Shown here piece by piece: positions 34,822-42,391 of a stretch of DNA of 64,000 bases; position 1 is the stretch's first letter, and each line of letters begins with the position of its first letter. The notes under the pieces are model-generated. The model did no database searches. It worked only from the letters and a program-made list of their open reading frames with translations, and was not told where the DNA came from. The position numbers were made by a program, and so were the translations under genes. This DNA is from DATAEE01 sp963725145 (GTDB taxonomy: Bacteria; Acidobacteriota; Vicinamibacteria; Vicinamibacterales; 2-12-FULL-66-21), in the NCBI GenBank assembly GCA_963725145.1, contig CAVRXL010000013.1, positions 620,001 to 684,000 on the forward strand, in the 5' to 3' direction.

Positions 34822-37458
34822 CTACCGGATGTCGAACGCGTCGACCATGATGAACGCGGCGTCCGCAGCCGGGTTCTTCAAGCCGGTCACCTCGATCGTC
34901 AACGTGTGGCTGCCTGGCGCCAGCCCGGTCGCGCTGAAGATGACCGCCTGCACTTCGCCTGCGCCGGGCGCGAACGTATCGATCTCGATGGGAAGTCCGC
35001 CATCCAGGGTCACACGGGCGATTCCAAACTCCCGCCCGCGTGCGCCGATCCATCTGATGGACGTCCCCGTAAACGTAAACGTGGCGCGTGCGCCCGTAAA
35101 GGATGTGAACGTCGCTCTCTCTCCGCTCCACAGGTTCATGCTGGCCTGGGTCCACCCGAGCGTGGACGTGTCGGAGGTCGGCGTGAAGCTGACGGATGGA
35201 TCGATGTCCTGGATTCGCGTGACCGGCGACGTGGGCGGCAGCGTCACGTCGAACGCATCGACAACGACGAACGCCCCCGTCGCCGCAGCGTTCCGTTGCC
35301 CGGTGACGTCGATCCTCAGTGTGTGAGTCCCCGGTGAGAGATTCGCCGCGGTGAAGACCGGGACCCGCAACTCTTCGGTCGGCGAGTACATGTCGACTTG
35401 GCCAGCGAACGCCCCGTCCAGGAAGACACCAGCGATCCCGGCCACCGGTCCGCGGAAGCCGATCCAGCTGACCGATGTCCCCGTGAACTGGAAGGTCGCC
35501 TGCGCGCCCGCCGTTGCGGAGATGGCCGCGGTCCCCTCCGCGACGTTCGCCGATGTTCCGCTCCACGCTTTGTCAGGGTTCTCCTTCCTCCATTCGCCGG
35601 CGTAGACGATGGATGGATCCCTGTCTTCGAAGCGTGATCCGACGTCGATGGCGTCGGCCACGATCCGTTCTCCCGTCGCCCGTGGATTCCTTCTGCCCGT
35701 CACTTCGATCGCCACCGTGTGGGTGGCGGGCGCCAGGTCTGTGGCGGTGTAGACCACCGCCTTGATGTCCGAGGGTGAATACGTGTCGATCTCGGCCTGA
35801 AAACTCCCGTCCAGCCACACGCGCGCGATACCGGAGCCGGGCCCTCGGTGGCCAATCCAACTCACCGAGGTTCCTGTGAAGCTGAAGGTCGCCCGGGCGT
35901 CCGGCGTGCTCGACACCGCGCTTGTCCCGCCGCTCCATGTCGTGGTCTGGTCGCCCTGCGACCAGCCGGAGGTGTAGCTCGCCGTCGTTTCTTCGAAGCG
36001 CCGTCCGAACGTCGGCGGCGCGGGCGCGGGGGCGACGTCGAACGCATCCACGACGACCGCGTTGTCGGTCGCCAGCGCGTTCCTTCCGCCCGTCACCTCG
36101 ATCGTGAACGTGTGATTCCCTGGCGCCAGGCCGCTGGCCGTGAAGACCGCCGCCTGCGGTTGTTCGTCGACGCACCCTGCCGCCCGCTCCTCCGGAGTAC
36201 ATGGCGGCCGCAGGAACAGATCGACCTCCTGGACGAACTGACCGTCCACATAGACGCGAGCGGTGCCGGCCCAGTACGCCCGCAAGCCGATCCAGGTCAC
36301 CGACGTGCCTGTGAAGCGGATCGTCGCCCGCGCGTTCGCCGACCTGTTGAACGAGGCGGTCACACCGCTCCAGGATCTGCTCCGGCTGCCGTGGAACCAC
36401 AAGGGTGTTCCTGGGGACGAGCCGTCGCCGTCGACATAGGTGATGGACAGATCGGTGTTTTCGAAGCGTGTCGCGGACGGAGTCGCGGACGTATTCGAGA
36501 CCGTGACGGTCACCGATGCGGACGTGGTCCGGTTACCCGCCGCGTCGCGGGCTTCCGCCGTCAGCGTGTGGGACCCATCCGCCACCGTGGTCGTGTTCCA
36601 CGCGATCGAATATGGAGGGGCTGTGTCCTCGGCGCCGAGATTGGCGCCGTTCAGCCTGAATTGCACGTCGGCGACCCCGACGTTGTCGAACGCGTCGGCC
36701 GTGACGGTCGTCGTGCCGCCTACCGTCGCGCCGGACGCAGGAGCGGTGATCGCGACCGTGGGGGGCGTCGAGTCGGGGGGCGTCGAGTTCAGCACGGTCA
36801 CGGTGATCGTGGCCGATGTGGCCCGGTTGCCCGCCGCGTCGCGCGCCTCCGCCGTCAGCGTGTGGGACCCATCCGCCACGGTGGTCGTGTTCCACGCGAT
36901 CGAATACGGAGGGGCTGTGTCCTCGGCGCCGAGATTGGCGCCGTTCCGCTTGAACTGCACGCCGGCGACCCCGACGTTGTCGGACGCGCTGGCGGTGACG
37001 GTCGTCGTGCCGGCTACCGTCGCACCAGACGCAGGAGCGGTGATCGCAACGGCCGGCGGAGCGATGTCGTTGACAACGATCACCGTGACCGGTTGAGACT
37101 GCCAGGTCACTCCGAGCAGGTCGCGCGCGTAGGCGATCACCGTGTGCGAGCCGTTGCCGATGGCCCTGGTGTTCCACGCAACCGAGTACGGCGCCGCGGT
37201 GTCCTCCACGGCGATCGGGGCGCCATCGACTCTGAAGGTGACACCTCGAACAGTGAGCGCGCCGACGATGGTGACGCTTGCGCTGACCGTGATGGTGTTG
37301 CTGACCGTGGATCCCGAAGTCGGGGAGGTGATGTTGACGATCAGCCTGTTGAGCTGCGCCGACGCGTGCGGCGGCAGAACCAGCATGTCGCTCAGCGTGA
37401 GGAACAAAGCCACCGCGAGAGCAGACGGGATGCGGAGCGAGGGAGTGTTCGTCATCAT
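34822..37458 (-). CDS. Secreted multi-domain protein: three Ig-like + four beta-modules
   Basis: 878 residues from ATG 37458 (MMTNTPSLRIPSALAVALFLTL; signal peptide, cleavage near HASAQ). ATG 37497 would add 13 residues. Residues ~35-320 are three Big_7-type Ig-like domains (VNITSPTSGSTV; VAITAPASGATVAG; VAITAPASGATVGG), the last two nearly identical. Residues ~330-878 hold four repeats of ~125-150 residues, each with an FTGTSVxWIGxRG block, ARVxLDG, a GLAPGxHTLxIEVTG segment and VVDAFDV at the end. This module resembles jelly-roll, carbohydrate-binding-like domains. No catalytic domain or C-terminal sorting signal is seen. It may be a matrix or surface protein bound to the polysaccharide. 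Confidence 0.82.
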   Translation of the reverse strand: MMTNTPSLRIPSALAVALFLTLSDMLVLPPHASAQLNRLIVNITSPTSGSTVSNTITVSASVTIVGALTVRGVTFRVDGAPIAVEDTAAPYSVAWNTRAIGNGSHTVIAYARDLLGVTWQSQPVTVIVVNDIAPPAVAITAPASGATVAGTTTVTASASDNVGVAGVQFKRNGANLGAEDTAPPYSIAWNTTTVADGSHTLTAEARDAAGNRATSATITVTVLNSTPPDSTPPTVAITAPASGATVGGTTTVTADAFDNVGVADVQFRLNGANLGAEDTAPPYSIAWNTTTVADGSHTLTAEARDAAGNRTTSASVTVTVSNTSATPSATRFENTDLSITYVDGDGSSPGTPLWFHGSRSRSWSGVTASFNRSANARATIRFTGTSVTWIGLRAYWAGTARVYVDGQFVQEVDLFLRPPCTPEERAAGCVDEQPQAAVFTASGLAPGNHTFTIEVTGGRNALATDNAVVVDAFDVAPAPAPPTFGRRFEETTASYTSGWSQGDQTTTWSGGTSAVSSTPDARATFSFTGTSVSWIGHRGPGSGIARVWLDGSFQAEIDTYSPSDIKAVVYTATDLAPATHTVAIEVTGRRNPRATGERIVADAIDVGSRFEDRDPSIVYAGEWRKENPDKAWSGTSANVAEGTAAISATAGAQATFQFTGTSVSWIGFRGPVAGIAGVFLDGAFAGQVDMYSPTEELRVPVFTAANLSPGTHTLRIDVTGQRNAAATGAFVVVDAFDVTLPPTSPVTRIQDIDPSVSFTPTSDTSTLGWTQASMNLWSGERATFTSFTGARATFTFTGTSIRWIGARGREFGIARVTLDGGLPIEIDTFAPGAGEVQAVIFSATGLAPGSHTLTIEVTGLKNPAADAAFIMVDAFDIR
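36501..36760. repeat. Ig-like coding repeat, copy 1
   Basis: Roughly 260 bases that recur 294 bases (98 codons) further on with only scattered differences, including long identical runs across the VADGSHTLTAEARDAAGN and AEDTAPPYSIAWNTTT codons. The near identity at DNA level implies recent duplication or gene conversion. Confidence 0.85.
36795..37054. repeat. Ig-like coding repeat, copy 2
   Basis: Second copy of the duplicated Ig-like unit. It encodes the middle Ig-like domain, while the first (N-terminal) Ig domain is much more diverged. Confidence 0.85.
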
Positions 37459-37497
37459 TGTCTTATCAACTGAAAGATGGGGGTTGTGTCGCCGCAC

Positions 37498-37974
37498 TCA
37501 ACCGCCGTATTGCCACGGCGAGGCGGCGACCGTGAGCGGCGATACGTCACACCGGCACTCGGCCTCGACGACTTCGAGGATGACGACCGCGTGATCGCCG
37601 AGCGCGACGATGTGCCGCACGATGCACTCGACGAACGCCGGCGCGTTCTGCAGGATCGGGGCGCTTGTCCGTCCCGGGAGGAACGGTTCGCCATTGAGCG
37701 TGCCGTCGGCGGCCGACGTCGGCGAGAAAAACGTCTGGGCCATCCCGGTCTGGCCGGCGTCGAGGATGTGCACGGCGGCCACGCCGCTCTTCGCCAGGCA
37801 CTTGAAGACGTTGCTCTCGGGGCGGAGAGCGACCATGACGAGCGGTGGCTTGAACGAAGCCTGCGAGACCCACGTGACGGTCGCTGCGCCGTGATGCGCG
37901 CCACTCGAGGACGTGACGACGTACAACCCGTTCGACAACAGCCGCAACGTTCGCTTGCGCGCGGAAGCATCCAT
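37498..37974 (-). CDS. Flavin reductase-like FMN-binding protein
   Basis: 158 residues from ATG 37974, 4 bases after the ACP stop; the frame to 38049 overlaps the ACP gene and looks spurious. The split-barrel flavin reductase core is visible: LRLLSNGLYVVTSSSGAHHGAATVTWVSQASFKPPLVMVAL (FMN-binding first half), SNVFKCLAKSGVAAVHIL and VECIVRHIVALGDHAVVILEVVEAE. Family members supply reduced flavin to partner monooxygenases or bind FMN themselves. Its neighbours two to five genes upstream include an LLM-type flavin monooxygenase (41332-42345), a natural partner. Confidence 0.85.
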   Translation of the reverse strand: MDASARKRTLRLLSNGLYVVTSSSGAHHGAATVTWVSQASFKPPLVMVALRPESNVFKCLAKSGVAAVHILDAGQTGMAQTFFSPTSAADGTLNGEPFLPGRTSAPILQNAPAFVECIVRHIVALGDHAVVILEVVEAECRCDVSPLTVAASPWQYGG

Positions 37975-37978
37975 GCGT

Positions 37979-38269
37979 TCAACGTCTCGCGCTGAGCGGA
38001 AGGATCCGCGCGCCGGCGGAAGCGGCGGGTGCCGGCGCGGTCCGTGCACTCACGTACGCTGCGATGCGTTCGATGGATCGGAAGTGTTCGATCTCGAGGT
38101 CTTCAACCGTCGTCGTCACGTCGAACTCCCGCTCGAGCTGAAGCAGGAGTTCCACGAAGGCCAGCGAATCCAGGATGCCCGTCTCGAAGAGGTCAGCCTC
38201 GACGGAGGGGACTTCGAGCTGAAGCGCCGAGCCGAAGATCGAGCAAATGCGCTCGCGAACGGAAAGCAC
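37979..38269 (-). CDS. Acyl carrier protein
   Basis: 96 residues with the carrier-protein helix pattern and a phosphopantetheine Ser in TGILDSLAFVELLLQLEREF. The C-terminal ~20 residues are an Ala/Pro-rich tail. It lies 9 bases after the GNAT stop, and the adenylation enzyme is one gene further upstream, so it is probably loaded by that enzyme. XrtA loci commonly contain an ACP beside an AMP-forming ligase; this may be that pair. Confidence 0.9.
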   Translation of the reverse strand: MLSVRERICSIFGSALQLEVPSVEADLFETGILDSLAFVELLLQLEREFDVTTTVEDLEIEHFRSIERIAAYVSARTAPAPAASAGARILPLSARR

Positions 38270-38278
38270 GTGGGCCTC

Positions 38279-38785
38279 CTAGATCTCCTGATGTTCTTCA
38301 GCCACCACATCGAACAACAGCCGGTCGTACACGCGGCCGTCGATCCAGTGACACTGGCGCTGTCTGCCGATCGGTCTGAATCCGGCGCGCGCCGCCACTT
38401 TGACGGAGGGGTTGTGTTCGACGATCCATGTGTTGATCGCGCGGAGGCCGAGCTCCGTGAATCCGAGCGTCAGCATCCGGGACACCGCGCGGCTTGCGTA
38501 CCCCTGGCCGGCGCAGGCCTTCTCGCCAAGCACGACCCAGAGCGTGGCGGTCTTGTACGCCTGGTTCACGTCGCCCAGGCCCACGGCACCGATGGGCACG
38601 TCATCGCCGTCGGATGTGAAAAGGCGAAAGACCTGCGTGCCGCGAAGGGCGGCGATCTTGAGCCACTCGGCGCTCGCGCGCAGGCGGCCATCGCCGAAGT
38701 CGAGCCACTGAGCGTTTTCCTTCAGGGCCAGCCATCCGGCGACGAGCTGCAGGCGCTCAGGAGTGTCAGGCGGTACGAGCAACAT
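38279..38785 (-). CDS. GNAT-family acetyltransferase
   Basis: 168 residues from ATG 38785, inside the last 20 bases of the adenylation gene; upstream frame is spurious. GNAT features: PIGAVGLGDVNQAYKTATLWVVLGEKACAGQGYASRAV (strand 4, then the acetyl-CoA loop GQGYAS) and LGLRAINTWIVEHNPSVKVAARAGF (typical RimJ/RimL C-terminal part). It may use the ACP-bound group or acetyl-CoA as donor for a glycan or carrier-bound amine. Position between the adenylation enzyme and the ACP favours a carrier-linked role. Confidence 0.85.
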   Translation of the reverse strand: MLLVPPDTPERLQLVAGWLALKENAQWLDFGDGRLRASAEWLKIAALRGTQVFRLFTSDGDDVPIGAVGLGDVNQAYKTATLWVVLGEKACAGQGYASRAVSRMLTLGFTELGLRAINTWIVEHNPSVKVAARAGFRPIGRQRQCHWIDGRVYDRLLFDVVAEEHQEI

Positions 38786-40376
38786 CGACGGACAGGCGAT
38801 CGCGCAGCGCGCGGCGATCGATTTTTCCGCTGCCATTCTTCGGCAGGCTGTCGAGCGGCATCCAGCGCGAGGGCAGCATGTAGGGCGGGAGGAGAGCACT
38901 CAATGCGGCCCGCACGCGAGACGGGGAGACGTCGCGGCCCTTGAGCGGGGCGTACGCGCAGGCGATGAGCGTCCCCTCGAAGCCGCCGGTCGGGATGCCA
39001 AGGACCACCGCTTCGGTGACGCCCTCGACGCGGCTGAGCGCCGCCTCGATCTCGCCGAGCTCGATGCGGTAGCCCCGGCTCTTGATTTGCGAGTCGGCGC
39101 GGCCGAGAAAGTACACCAGCCCGTCCGGGCCGACCCTGGCCAGATCGCCCGTCTTGTAGATTCGGGCACCGGGATCGGCGCTGCGCGGATCCGGGCGGAA
39201 CACCGCCTCGGTCCGCTCGGCGTCCCTCCAGTAACCGGGGCTGAGGCCGTTCCCGGCGATATAGAGATCGCCGATCGTGTTCGGTGGCACCGGCGCCATG
39301 TGTTCGTCCAGGACGAGCAGCTCCTCCCCATCACAGCCGGTCCCGATCGGGATCTCCTCGCCGGGATCGCCGGGGCAGGTCCGCACGGTGTGGTAGCCGC
39401 TGGCAATCGTCGCTTCGGTCGGACCGTACAGGTTCGTAAAACTGACGTGAGGCAGACGCGTCATCCAGTACATGAGCGCGGGCGTCGGCAACACCTCTCC
39501 GCACCACAGGAGCCGTCTCAAGGCGGGAAAGTCGCGCGCCCTGACCACGTCGAACTTGGCCAGGTAGTTCAGTATGGAGGGAACCGAAAACCACTGCGTC
39601 AACTCGGACGAGCGGATGAAATCCGCGAGCTTGTTGGGAAGGAGATTGAGCTCGGGCGGAACGAGGTGCAGCTCGGCGCCCGCCGCAAAGGCGCCAAAGA
39701 TGTCGAAGGTCGACAGGTCGAAATGCAACGGCGAGTGGCCCGACAGCCGATCGGACGAATCGACCCCGAAATACCGGCAGGCCCACTCGACGAAGTGGAT
39801 CACGTTGGCGTGGGTGATCACGACCCCCTTGGGGCTTCCGGTCGATCCGGACGTGAACAGGATGTGCGCCGCGTCATGGCGGGCGTTGCGGTAGTCGAGA
39901 GGCGCGGCGGGGTACCCACGCACGTCGTCAAGGTCGAAGCAGGCCGTGAAGGCGGAGCCGGCCGGGGGGCGATCGGCGCCGATCCAGCCGATTCGAAGCG
40001 AACCGCCGCCCAGCGGACCGTCGACCAGATCGTCCAGCAGGGGAGCGACCGGGCCAGCGGCGAGGATCAACCGGCTGCCGCAGGACTCGAGAATCCTGGC
40101 GAGACGAGGCGCGGGGCTCGACGGATCGAGCGGAACGAGGATGCAGTCGGCCTTGTAGATCGCGAGGATGCCAACGAGGGCCATCGGGCATTTCGGCATC
40201 AACAGGCCGATGCGATCCCCTCGTCGGCACCCGCGATCCTTCAGCAGCCATGCGAGGCGGGTCGAGAGCGCCTCGAGTTGACCGTAGGTCAGGCGCTCCT
40301 GTCGCGCGACCACGGCCAGCGCGTCGGGGCGCTTGTCGGCCTGAATCGTGACCCATTCCTGAAGCAGCTTCGTCAT
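38766..40376 (-). CDS. Amino-acid/acyl adenylation enzyme (AMP-dependent synthetase)
   Basis: 536 residues from ATG 40376 (MTKLLQEWVTIQADKRPD). NRPS-type adenylation motifs: LTYGQLEALSTRLA (A2), LFTSGSTGSPKGVVITH (A3), NLYGPTEATIAS (A5), YKTGDLARVGPDG (A7), GRADSQIKSRGYRIELGEIEAAL (A8) and LPKNGSGKIDRRAL with the catalytic Lys (A10). It activates a carboxylate with ATP and loads a phosphopantetheine thiol, most likely the ACP two genes downstream. The 'acyl-CoA ligase, exosortase A associated' family is a relative by context; the A-domain motifs are more NRPS-like. Substrate code was not decoded. Confidence 0.92.
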   Translation of the reverse strand: MTKLLQEWVTIQADKRPDALAVVARQERLTYGQLEALSTRLAWLLKDRGCRRGDRIGLLMPKCPMALVGILAIYKADCILVPLDPSSPAPRLARILESCGSRLILAAGPVAPLLDDLVDGPLGGGSLRIGWIGADRPPAGSAFTACFDLDDVRGYPAAPLDYRNARHDAAHILFTSGSTGSPKGVVITHANVIHFVEWACRYFGVDSSDRLSGHSPLHFDLSTFDIFGAFAAGAELHLVPPELNLLPNKLADFIRSSELTQWFSVPSILNYLAKFDVVRARDFPALRRLLWCGEVLPTPALMYWMTRLPHVSFTNLYGPTEATIASGYHTVRTCPGDPGEEIPIGTGCDGEELLVLDEHMAPVPPNTIGDLYIAGNGLSPGYWRDAERTEAVFRPDPRSADPGARIYKTGDLARVGPDGLVYFLGRADSQIKSRGYRIELGEIEAALSRVEGVTEAVVLGIPTGGFEGTLIACAYAPLKGRDVSPSRVRAALSALLPPYMLPSRWMPLDSLPKNGSGKIDRRALRDRLSVDVARTA

Positions 40377-40418
40377 GTCTCTACCAGTAGGCAAGCACCG
40401 GACAGGTTGCTCGTGATC

Positions 40419-41309
40419 TCACTTCTTGACCCGCACGCCCACCACGTTGTGCGTCGGCGCGCCCGTGTTGAACCCGGTGAGCACGGCGCCGCTCGCCAGG
40501 TTGAATCGGTAGACGTTCGAGGTCTCGTAGTTCCCGGCCCAGAATGTCCCGTCGCCGACCAGGTCCAGCCCGGCCCAGTAGCTGGGCTCCGGCACCGTGT
40601 ACGACTGGACGAGAACGCCTGCCGCGTTCAGCCGCGCAATTTCCCCGACGGCCGCGACAATGACGCCGCCGTCCGGCAGCACGCGAACGTCGTGCGCCAC
40701 GCCGCCGGGGACCGGGGCGACATTGAAATCCGGGAGCTGCGTCCCCGTGCACACGTCGACACGTTTCACGTTGGGGCCGTACGACGTGTAGAACATCGTG
40801 CAGCCGTCGGGAGCGAGGTCGATCCAGAAGGAGCCCTGGTTGTCCCAGGCCACATCGAACGCGACCGGCGGCTGACCGGACGCAAACTTCATGATCGCTC
40901 CCGTGCAACCGGCCTGGCCGACGTAGCCGTTGCCGGCTCTGTCGAACACGATCGCATGCGGACCACAGTTGTAGCCGCTGCCGAAGGTGCCCACGCTCAG
41001 CCCGAGCATGTTGAACACCTCGGTCGTGCCGCCCGCGTCACACGCGGGCGGATCGCACCACCGGGTCACGTACAGGTTCCCGGCGGCATCGAACCCCATC
41101 CCCTCGCCCGTGCCCACGATGCGGTGCCACAGAGTCCTCTCCAACGTTCCGTTCGAATGAAACCACTGGACCGGGCCGCTCTCGAGGGCAACGAACACGT
41201 CCCCCCGCGCGAACACGAGAGCAAGCGTTTCAGTTCTTTGCCCGAGCAACAGCACAGCCATGACGGTGAAGAGCAGGAGGACAGGTCTTGCCTTGTTCAT
41301 GATCGCCAT
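40419..41309 (-). CDS. Secreted beta-propeller (NHL/SMP-30-like) protein
   Basis: 296 residues from ATG 41309 (MAIMNKARPVLLLFTVMAVLLLGQ), preceded by GGGAGAA; the frame continuing to 41600 is a shadow. After the signal peptide there are about six ~40-residue blades with repeating patterns such as GMGFDAAGNLYVTRW, AIVFDRAGNGYVGQ, VAWDNQGSFWIDLA, DVRVLPDGGVIVAAV and GLDLVGDGTFWAGNY. Cysteines occur in several blades (WCDPPACDAGG, GYNCGPHA, AGCTGA), suggesting disulfides. A role as a surface-binding or lactonase-like protein is possible; no catalytic metal site was assigned. Confidence 0.75.
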   Translation of the reverse strand: MAIMNKARPVLLLFTVMAVLLLGQRTETLALVFARGDVFVALESGPVQWFHSNGTLERTLWHRIVGTGEGMGFDAAGNLYVTRWCDPPACDAGGTTEVFNMLGLSVGTFGSGYNCGPHAIVFDRAGNGYVGQAGCTGAIMKFASGQPPVAFDVAWDNQGSFWIDLAPDGCTMFYTSYGPNVKRVDVCTGTQLPDFNVAPVPGGVAHDVRVLPDGGVIVAAVGEIARLNAAGVLVQSYTVPEPSYWAGLDLVGDGTFWAGNYETSNVYRFNLASGAVLTGFNTGAPTHNVVGVRVKK

Positions 41310-41331
41310 TCGTTTTTCTCCCTGCAGGAGC

Positions 41332-42345
41332 TCACGCAACCGGTTGCATGGCAAAGTTGAAAGCGGTGAAGGTGTGCTGCAGCTCTTCAGCGTTGGGCGG
41401 GACGTCCAGGATGATGGTGCGATACCCGGCGTCGAGATATCGCCCAATCTCGGCGGCGACCTGCTCGTAGCTGCCGACGAGGTACGGGCACATCGTTTTG
41501 TAGTTCTGGAACGGAACCATCCAGTAGGGACTCTTCTCCCCCGTCCCGTCCAGTGTGGACAGCTGCCTGTGCCAGACCGAATCGGAGACCTTCGATGCAA
41601 GCTGCCGCGTGATCTGCCCCTTGCGATCCTCGGGGAAGCGAGCGTGCGCCACGTCCCACGCGTCCGCCTCCTCTCGGCGCGCGATGATGCCCACGCGGAT
41701 ACCGCACTTCAAAGTGTCGTCGGCACGAGCCTCTTCTTCGCTCGCCGGCTTCGGGTATTTGATGGCCGTCGCATCGATGTCGCGCGCCGCCGCCAGACCG
41801 GCGTCGGAGGAGCCGGAGACGAAGATTCCAGGGAAGAGACGCGAATCGAGCGGTGGCGTCAACTTCAACTTGTCGGTCCGGTAGAACGCGCCGTCGAACG
41901 TGACGGGCGCGGGACCCTCGAGCAGCTTCTTGATGACGTGCACGTATTCGGCGAGACGCTCGTACCGTTTGTCGTGCGGCGTCGTGTCGTCGAGAGCGAT
42001 CAGGTCGTTCTTGAATCCGCCGGCGACCATGTTGAGATAGATGCGCCGCCGAAAGAGAGAACCGATCGAGGTCACCATCTTGGCGATGGTGTAGGGGTGC
42101 ATGTAGATCGGCTGCACCGCAACCAGCGGGCACAGGGCGTTGGTGTGCTCGATGATGACGTTGGCCAGCAGCCAGGCGTCGAGCTGCGAGTTGTCGCTGT
42201 AGACCAGGATGCCCTTGCAGCCGTGCTGCTCGCTCCAGCGGGCCACGTCGATCACCTGGCGTAGATAGGTTTCAGGGTTGGCATCGCTCGACGGCGGACA
42301 CGTCGAAAAGACCTCTAGCGGTGCATCAGGTGTCTTTGCGGACAT
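41332..42345 (-). CDS. LLM-class flavin-dependent monooxygenase
   Basis: 337 residues with a strong ribosome site (AAGGAGAT) five bases before ATG. It has the luciferase-like TIM-barrel pattern: EVFSTCPPSSDANPETYLRQVIDVARWSEQHGCKGILVYSDNSQLDAW, LCPLVAVQPIYMHPYTIAKMVTSIGSLF, RIYLNMVAGGFKNDLIALDD (alkanesulfonate monooxygenase-like) and PGIFVSGSSDAGLAAARDI. Family members hydroxylate or cleave substrates with reduced FMN and O2. A flavin reductase-like protein (37498-37974), an adenylation enzyme and an ACP lie in the same gene string. SsuD-like LLM enzymes near carrier proteins often hydroxylate carrier-bound intermediates, so this role is an inference. Confidence 0.9.
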   Translation of the reverse strand: MSAKTPDAPLEVFSTCPPSSDANPETYLRQVIDVARWSEQHGCKGILVYSDNSQLDAWLLANVIIEHTNALCPLVAVQPIYMHPYTIAKMVTSIGSLFRRRIYLNMVAGGFKNDLIALDDTTPHDKRYERLAEYVHVIKKLLEGPAPVTFDGAFYRTDKLKLTPPLDSRLFPGIFVSGSSDAGLAAARDIDATAIKYPKPASEEEARADDTLKCGIRVGIIARREEADAWDVAHARFPEDRKGQITRQLASKVSDSVWHRQLSTLDGTGEKSPYWMVPFQNYKTMCPYLVGSYEQVAAEIGRYLDAGYRTIILDVPPNAEELQHTFTAFNFAMQPVA

Positions 42346-42391
42346 GGGTATCTCCTTGCGACGGTTGCGACTCGCCGGAACGTCGACTTCC

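Noticed and set aside
34817..35566. Long N-terminus for the 33638 aminotransferase
   Set aside because: It is a frame-shadow of the Ig-repeat gene; ATG 34816 is 5 bases after that gene's stop.
38763..41360. 865-codon open frame on the plus strand opposite the adenylation region
   Set aside because: It is antisense to several well-supported genes and has no recognisable domain.
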